Positions 58,929-64,000 of a stretch of 64,000 nucleotides of DNA are shown one piece after another (the stretch's first letter is position 1; each line of letters begins with the position of its first letter). The notes beneath the pieces are model-generated. The model saw only the letters and a program-made list of their open reading frames with translations, ran no database searches and was not told the origin of the DNA. Location: positions 56,869,701-56,933,700 of the forward strand of contig OY292275.1 in the NCBI GenBank assembly GCA_958496175.1. Direction: 5' to 3'. The stretch is from Sisyra terminalis (Eukaryota > Arthropoda > Insecta > Neuroptera > Sisyridae). The position numbers and the translations under genes were made by a program.

Positions 58929-59554
58929 CAGAGGTGTGAAAATTATTAGACTATAGACAACTCAAGAGAAAAAAATCATATAAAAGTCATAAACTTAAAA
59001 ATTAAAATAGTTTCACTCATCTTATATTTTGTGTGGTACCCTTTATTGTTTATAATTTATTTTTACCATCCTGGCATGCTGTATATTTTTTTTTATTTCT
59101 ATTTTATTAAGATGCCAAATCTTGAGAAGTTCGGTAATCAGATCTACCCGTGATGTAATAGTTTATTTTTTTTTAGTTTTTTCTTTGCAATGGCCCAAAA
59201 TTTTCCTATAGGATTAGCATCAAAACTATTTTCTGACCAAAAAGACACATTAATGTTAGAATTTTTGAGGAAATTCATAACTTTTTTGGCTTTATGGCAA
59301 GGAGCTCCATCCTGCATGAAGATAAAACTTTTTTCCGGAAACCACTCTTAAGTTTGAGGAAGTGACCTCGTTTCCAAGACTTGTATATATTGGTCTTGCC
59401 TCATAGTACCTTCCACAATGTATATCCTACCGGTACCTGTGGCTGATATGCAACTCCAAACCATAACTGATGTTGGATGTTTCATAGTCTGGGCGATATA
59501 TTGCTGGAAGAAAGTAAGAAACTTCTTTTGAGTCTAATAATTTTCTCACCTCTG
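58929..59554 (-). mobile_element. Tc1-like element with terminal repeats and TA duplication
   Basis: The ends CAGAGGTGTGAAAATTATT (from 58929) and AATAATTTTCTCACCTCTG (to 59554) are inverted repeats flanked by TA on both sides (58927-58928, 59555-59556). The minus strand encodes the C-terminal half of a Tc1-family transposase: QTMKHPTSVMVW, GRIYIVEGTMRQDQYIQVLE, MQDGAPCHKAKKVMNFLKNS and ANPIGKFWAIAKKKLKK. The D of QDGAPCH is present, but the catalytic glutamate of NPIE is glycine (NPIG). The N-terminal half is deleted. It is inactive. Confidence 0.9.
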
Positions 59555-59859
59555 TAATCCACGAGTGTTGAACGATTGTTACATTGCAATTATTGCCAAG
59601 AAGCAAATGGTGAAAAAATTGTAATTAAAAAATTTTTTTTGTCGAGATTTTTAAATTGGTTAGATAGTATATAGCGGCTTAGTTTGTAGCAAAACTGATT
59701 TGTTAATAGAAGTTAAAAACTATAATCATTATACAATGAAAATATTATGCTAGTTTCTTTATAGTACTGGGATCAGATAGTACGAGACATTTTATGCGAT
59801 TTTTCATCCATTGAAATCCATTCGGTATTTTGAAATTTAGGCAAATGGGTTTGAACGAA

Positions 59860-60320
59860 AGCTCCGGCGCTACATGTGCACGTACTCGTACATATTAATA
59901 CAAATACACATTGAACTCCACATCCACGTACATCCACACCCACACATAAGTACAGAGCCTGAGCTTTGGATAATGTCAACCGTTTTTTCCGTCATTCAAT
60001 TTCCTCTGTCACATACAATATACAAATAATAGTTATCTCGAACGCGTTACATTGCAACCACCCCCAACTCCGACCGCCCCTCGTCCGCAACTTCTGCTAC
60101 AACACTGGGGGTAGACGTGAAATTGATTTCATTTATTACCTCGATTCTTGTGACAGTCAAATTTCCATCTTCAGTGATGCGAATGGTTCATAGGAATGCC
60201 TCATATCTTTAGCTGCCAGACGTCCTCTTTTTCACCGGCTCGTTCCCGCAATTCCCGGCGTGTTCCACGTTGTTCACTACTTCATCGAAAGCTGGCACAT
60301 CGGGTGGTGTTTTGGGGTTA
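59860..60320. other. GC-richer unique region, possible promoter or non-coding exon
   Basis: Compared with its surroundings this stretch is rich in C and G (CCACCCCCAACTCCGACCGC near 60060, CGTTCCCGCAATTCCCGGCG near 60241) and shows no repeat structure. Frames on both strands are short. It lies 0.6-1.0 kb downstream of the 3' end of the CBM39 gene. It might be a non-coding exon or regulatory region of another gene, but no start, splice or family evidence allows a call. Confidence 0.3.
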
Positions 60321-60835
60321 CGTTATAAAATTGTATAGGATTTTTATTTAATCATAAAATAATGCTCAATTCCCAAGGCTGACGTTTAAAAACACACATC
60401 AAAAACAACGTGGAAGTTTTCATGATCTTTTGAAACTTTTAATTTTTCGCTTAGTTTAATTGATATCTGATATCGTCTACTTGAATTATTTTAGTTTTTA
60501 TTGAGTTTGCCAGTGAAATTCACGGTCTTATCTGTTTTTGTGCCAATGATGTTGACCTAAAGGTTATCGGTGAAATATTTGAGTTAGTTAAATTAAAACA
60601 GACCTCATTTCTTTAATATATTTTATTGGAAAAGTTTTCCTCGGTAATTACGTTAAGGGTGCGCAAAGCGTTCCTCAACAGATAGCAAACAGCATGTAAT
60701 AGGTAATAACTGTTATCTGAGTTGGTACAAGAGTTGTAAGTTTAGTTTAAAAACTTGTAACATTTTTCACAATTAAAATTGAACATAAGTGTAGTTTGTA
60801 CTTTTCTGATTACACTCCATTTACTCCTCACCAGC

Positions 60836-60841
60836 TTTAAT
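60836..60841 (-). promoter_or_regulatory. Candidate polyadenylation signal ATTAAA
   Basis: ATTAAA on the minus strand lies about 50 nt after the stop codon of the CBM39 gene, a plausible distance. An AATAAA further on (60627-60622) is an alternative. Confidence 0.4.
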
Positions 60842-60888
60842 TATACAGTTAGTGTTTCAAAAATTTTAAATTGTCCGTCTTACTTAGA

Positions 60889-61786
60889 TTAGTTCGTTTT
60901 TATTGGCTTGATAAAAATGGTGGAGTTTTTCAGTTTCTTGGCCGCTTCCAGCACTTGGGTAGTCTCGTTTTTTGATGGCATTTCAAACAGTAATGATCCG
61001 TCGAGGGCTTTAACAACTCGTTGTGCTTCCAAATCGGGCAGATTTAATACTTCCCATAAAATGAAATTAACCATTTCTTTAATGCCGTCGTCTACGACGT
61101 TGGGGATGAAGCCGCTTATTACGATGCCTTGATTAAGCTCAGGGGTTGTACCGTTTTTTTGTACGTCACTGTCTTTTGATGTGTTAGTCTGTTGGAGGTT
61201 TTGGAGTCGTTTTACTTCGGCTTGGGATACTTTTAACGATTCAATTAAGCGGTCGACCACTTGCTGGCATGAATGAAGTGACATTTCCTCAGCGGGAAAT
61301 GAGTCGGATGACGGTGGTTTGGTGCCGGCACTTTCTGGAGTCGACGGCTTTTTCGGAGATGACGTATCAATCAATTCTTAAAAAAATCAACTTTAGAAAA
61401 AAAAACGGATTTATCGATCAAATACCTTGAACTACATAAATTTGATCCGTAAGCAAATATCCTAGATGGTCTTTAAGGACGTACATCCAAAATGTGATTA
61501 TATCCCCCTTTTTCAATTTAATGTTGTTATTGCGATATGTCCACCGGCCGTCTGGCGTTTTTTTTAGTACGTCCTTAGATAATTGGCCGGCTTCTAAATC
61601 CTTAATTGGGTTATTTATATTGCCGTGAAATGCAATCAGCTGGATTCCGTCTTCGTCTGGAATTGACACGTGCAATCCTCGAGGTTTGAACACTTCCACC
61701 CTCGGCTCGGGAACTTGATATGTCGCACTCACTAATGCCGTTAGTAGCAGCAGATAGACAGTGGAAGTTGCAACGAATGAGAACAT
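60889..61786 (-). CDS. Secreted CBM39 (beta-1,3-glucan-recognition) protein, two exons
   Basis: Exon 1 spans 61786-61426 and exon 2 spans 61376-60889. The 49-bp intron is GTATTT...TTTAAG, and the frame is kept across CAA-G|AA. The predicted protein has 282 residues. I chose ATG 61786 because it directly precedes a hydrophobic signal peptide (TVYLLLLTALVSA, to about residue 21). Residues 22-120 match CBM39 of insect beta-GRP/GNBP proteins: VSIPDEDGIQLIAFHGNIN, DGRWTYRN and FWMYVLKDHLGY. That domain binds beta-1,3-glucan upstream of Toll and prophenoloxidase cascades. No glucanase-like GH16 domain follows. Instead there is a Ser/Pro-rich linker (about 125-150), a probable coiled coil around VVDRLIESLKVSQAEVKRLQ, and an alpha/beta region ending VLEAAKKLKNSTIFI. 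The gene is clearly less AT-rich than its surroundings and has no internal stops. Function of the C-terminus is unknown. Confidence 0.9.
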
Positions 61787-61865
61787 CTTAACGGTGGCAC
61801 ACAAATGGGAAAACTATCTGAGACAAGTTAAGTGGTTTTAGCTCTAAAATAAAGCAACGAAATAG

Positions 61866-61875
61866 AGAAATTCCC
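61866..61875 (-). promoter_or_regulatory. Possible NF-kappaB-type site
   Basis: The minus strand reads GGGAATTTCT, one base from a GGGAATTTCC kappaB site, about 80 nt upstream of the start codon of the CBM39 gene. Regulation by Dif/Relish-type factors would suit an immune recognition gene, but a single near-match in AT-rich DNA is weak evidence. Confidence 0.25.
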
Positions 61876-61889
61876 TTGAATACAAATCT

Positions 61890-62944
61890 CGGAAATAGAC
61901 ATCTTTGCAGAGGAAATTTTTGATCAAAAAAAACATGTTTTTATATTTTAACTTTTTGTCGCTGTCATTCTTATGACTATAAGTAATTGAAATTAAAAGT
62001 TTGTCTCATGTTTTTCATATAAGTTTAATTACAATTAAATTACTTCGTTTAACCTTCTTAAAAATAACAAATTAGTACTTAACAGTCTTAAGTAGGAAAA
62101 ATTGAGTTTATTTTCATAATAAAATCTAATTTAAACTTGACCTCGAAAAATTGGGAAATCTCATTTCTCATGATTTCATAATTCATAATGAAATTTTGAT
62201 GTCTGAATCAAATATGTAGTATCATTTATCTCGAGTAATTAATAACTTCCTTCTTTATACATCTAATTGCTATAAGAAAATTTTAATTTAAAATAAAAAA
62301 AATATTCATTAAAATTTATCAAAACTATACTCTTATGGACCTTAATCTTAAGTACCTACCATAGGGTGTCCCAGAAAAATTATTTTTTTTTTCAACCCAC
62401 ACTCCCTAATTTTATTTGAATGTTGTTAAAATGAATGAAAAAAAAATTCGTGTCGAATTGCATCGAAACATATTAATACTTGTATACGGATGTGCCTTCT
62501 ATTGCTTATTTGTTTAATAAGTAAAATTATTTTTTTTCATTCAGTCAACCTGTCGGTGAAATAATGCAGTTTTATTATGGAAATATTATTAATAGGAAAC
62601 GTAATACATTAAATTACGTCCTTAAAACGGACAAGGACAGGTAGTTCCATTCTATAATATCCGTGAAGTGAATTTGTCGGTAAAAAAATGAGCAAATCTA
62701 TTCGTGAATACATTTTATATTGAGAAAAAGCACATAAATCGATTTAATCTTTACTTAACTATGTAAAAAAACTAGCGACCATATACTTAATTTAGAGAAA
62801 TTTACAAAAAAAAGAAAACTTAAATCTACTACAAGAAAATTTGTCTTCTGATTCTGAACTAATGGATTTATAAGCAAATTTGCCCATCTCACTTACTAGC
62901 ACACAATTCGAAAGTAATAAAACTTGAACTAAGAAAAATTTCAT
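61890..62944. other. AT-rich upstream region
   Basis: No gene is recognised. GGGTGTCCCAGAAAAATT at 62364-62381 resembles the opening of some insect DNA transposons, but no partner end was found. Confidence 0.35.
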
Positions 62945-63900
62945 AACTCCAATATTAATGGTAGTGTCAGATAGGCGTCAGTTCAGCATAAGGAATTCTG
63001 TGTTTACTACTGAAGCAACTATTGAAGCACTGGGATATAACAATGATAAATTTTTCATAAGTAATTGCTTTATTCAAAGAATTTCTAGGGAAAAGCGAAA
63101 AGAGCACGAGAAGCTATAAAAGTCGATTCCCAAAATGAGTACCTGATACTGTCGGATGGTAATTTCTTCTTGGCTTAAAATGCATGAAAAATTGGACAAC
63201 TCTTTGGGAAAACAGGCTGTTTCGAACCTCGTTATTGACTGGATTCTTGAAAATAAAAGGCCAATTCCTTGTTGTGATACTACTGCTTCACATATAGATT
63301 GTATTAATGGAACTTCTGTGCTTCTTGAGCAGAAACTAAGTATAGAATTGTTTACTTTTGCTTGTTGCCATCATATCTAAGAATTAGTTTTAAAAGGCGT
63401 ATTTGGAGAAAAAATTAACCAGATAATTAAAAATTCTTTATACTCGAATGTTGAAAAATTTTTGTGAAAATTGAAAAAAATGATTCAAGAAAATACTGAC
63501 TAGTACAAACAAGGAATTATATCTCAATGTATCAGAAATGAACAAAATGTTAGAATTTTACCGAATTGAGTTAACTAAAGAAATCACTAAAGATGACTTT
63601 TGAGAATTAATTTATTGACATCAACTATTGACATTCAACACTAAACCTCGGCTGCAATGCGTTTTAGCTTTAAAAGTACCTTAGCTGGTAAATAAAATAG
63701 ACAAATGGATCTCAAAATCAGCTCTACAGAACTTCTGCCAGCATTTATGACATTCAATAGATGAAAATGTTAGTCTTAATATACCAAAAACCAAACGTAA
63801 AAATTATCAACGAATAAACGCTTTATCCCATCGAAAGAAGAACTTAGTTACTCTTTTTATGGTTTAGCTGGAAAGTTATGATATAAATTTTATTTATTTC
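62945..63900 (+). pseudogene. Unclassified transposase-like fragment
   Basis: The plus strand has collinear coding text with stops: VSDRRQFSIRNS, TIEALGYNNDKFFISN, VSNLVIDWILENK, CCDTTASHIDCINGTSVLLEQ and FACCHHI, then ELVLKGVFGEKI, and further on KIDKWISKSALQNF. It resembles a family of mobile-element-associated proteins seen in insects and other invertebrates, with a D-T-T-A-S-N-T-G...vLLEQ...aCrHHi.E pattern. I recall the pattern but cannot name the superfamily with confidence. In-frame stops show it is a relic. Confidence 0.45.
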
Positions 63901-64000
63901 TAAGATTCAGAAAATTTCAGAAAATGTCATTGATGACTTTGTTTCAATTATGTTATATTCTTACTGGAAAAAGCAAATGTTGGAAAAAAAATTTACTGAA

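Noticed and set aside
60908..61132. 74-codon plus-strand frame
   Set aside because: It is antisense to exon 2 of the CBM39 gene.

Overview
This window is AT-rich, gene-poor insect nuclear DNA. A beetle or relative is my inference from one short-intron immune-type gene and the mix of mobile elements. There is no bacterial-style gene organisation, rRNA, tRNA or CRISPR array. Nearly all apparent open frames are short, and most start at non-ATG codons. I find one convincing intact host gene. It lies on the minus strand at 60889-61786 and encodes a secreted protein with an N-terminal CBM39 (beta-1,3-glucan-recognition) domain. A 49-bp intron separates that domain from a coiled-coil plus alpha/beta C-terminus, which replaces the usual glucanase-like domain.

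The rest is a graveyard of mobile elements. From left to right: a Helitron coding fragment (238-722); two foldback repeats of one family (2641-2940, 6544-6845); a hAT-like MITE with an 8-bp target duplication (8494-8782); a 152-bp MITE with a 9-bp target duplication (10092-10243); a minus-strand LINE fragment (10430-11348); a non-autonomous Helitron (14341-15935); palindromes at 18813-18932 and 22250-22655; a Jockey-like LINE remnant (23115-23650); a 1270-bp long-TIR element with an 8-bp target duplication (26707-27976); a pogo-like remnant (33965-34498); two fragments of another LINE family (35085-35600, 39930-40440); two internally deleted PIF/Harbinger copies (42025-43487, 50741-52234); a Helitron 5' part (44804-45566); a mariner fragment (46333-46715); another palindrome (53233-53669); a Penelope-like element (56551-57540) followed directly by a Jockey-like LINE (57600-58380); a Tc1-like element (58929-59554); and an unclassified transposase-like fragment (62945-63900). 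Old tandem duplications with periods of about 290-620 bp occur at 2.1, 9.4, 11.5, 31.6 and 38.0 kb.

The most striking theme is a recurring hammerhead-ribozyme-like core: CTGANGA, one extra A or T, a stem II whose sequence changes between families but still pairs, then GAAAC. It is found at seven loci. At six it lies in or beside palindromes or directly after a Penelope-like endonuclease frame, which fits the known link between Penelope-like elements and hammerhead motifs. The seventh is the best: a discrete 120-bp insertion at 38715-38834 with near-identical 10-bp flanks, absent from the matching position of a neighbouring duplicate. It has a near-complete type I hammerhead whose stem III region (ACGCGT) is self-complementary, as expected of a ribozyme that cleaves as a dimer. 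I also see a foldback family whose two copies carry the loop in opposite orientation with the same outer flank, which suggests inversion between the arms.
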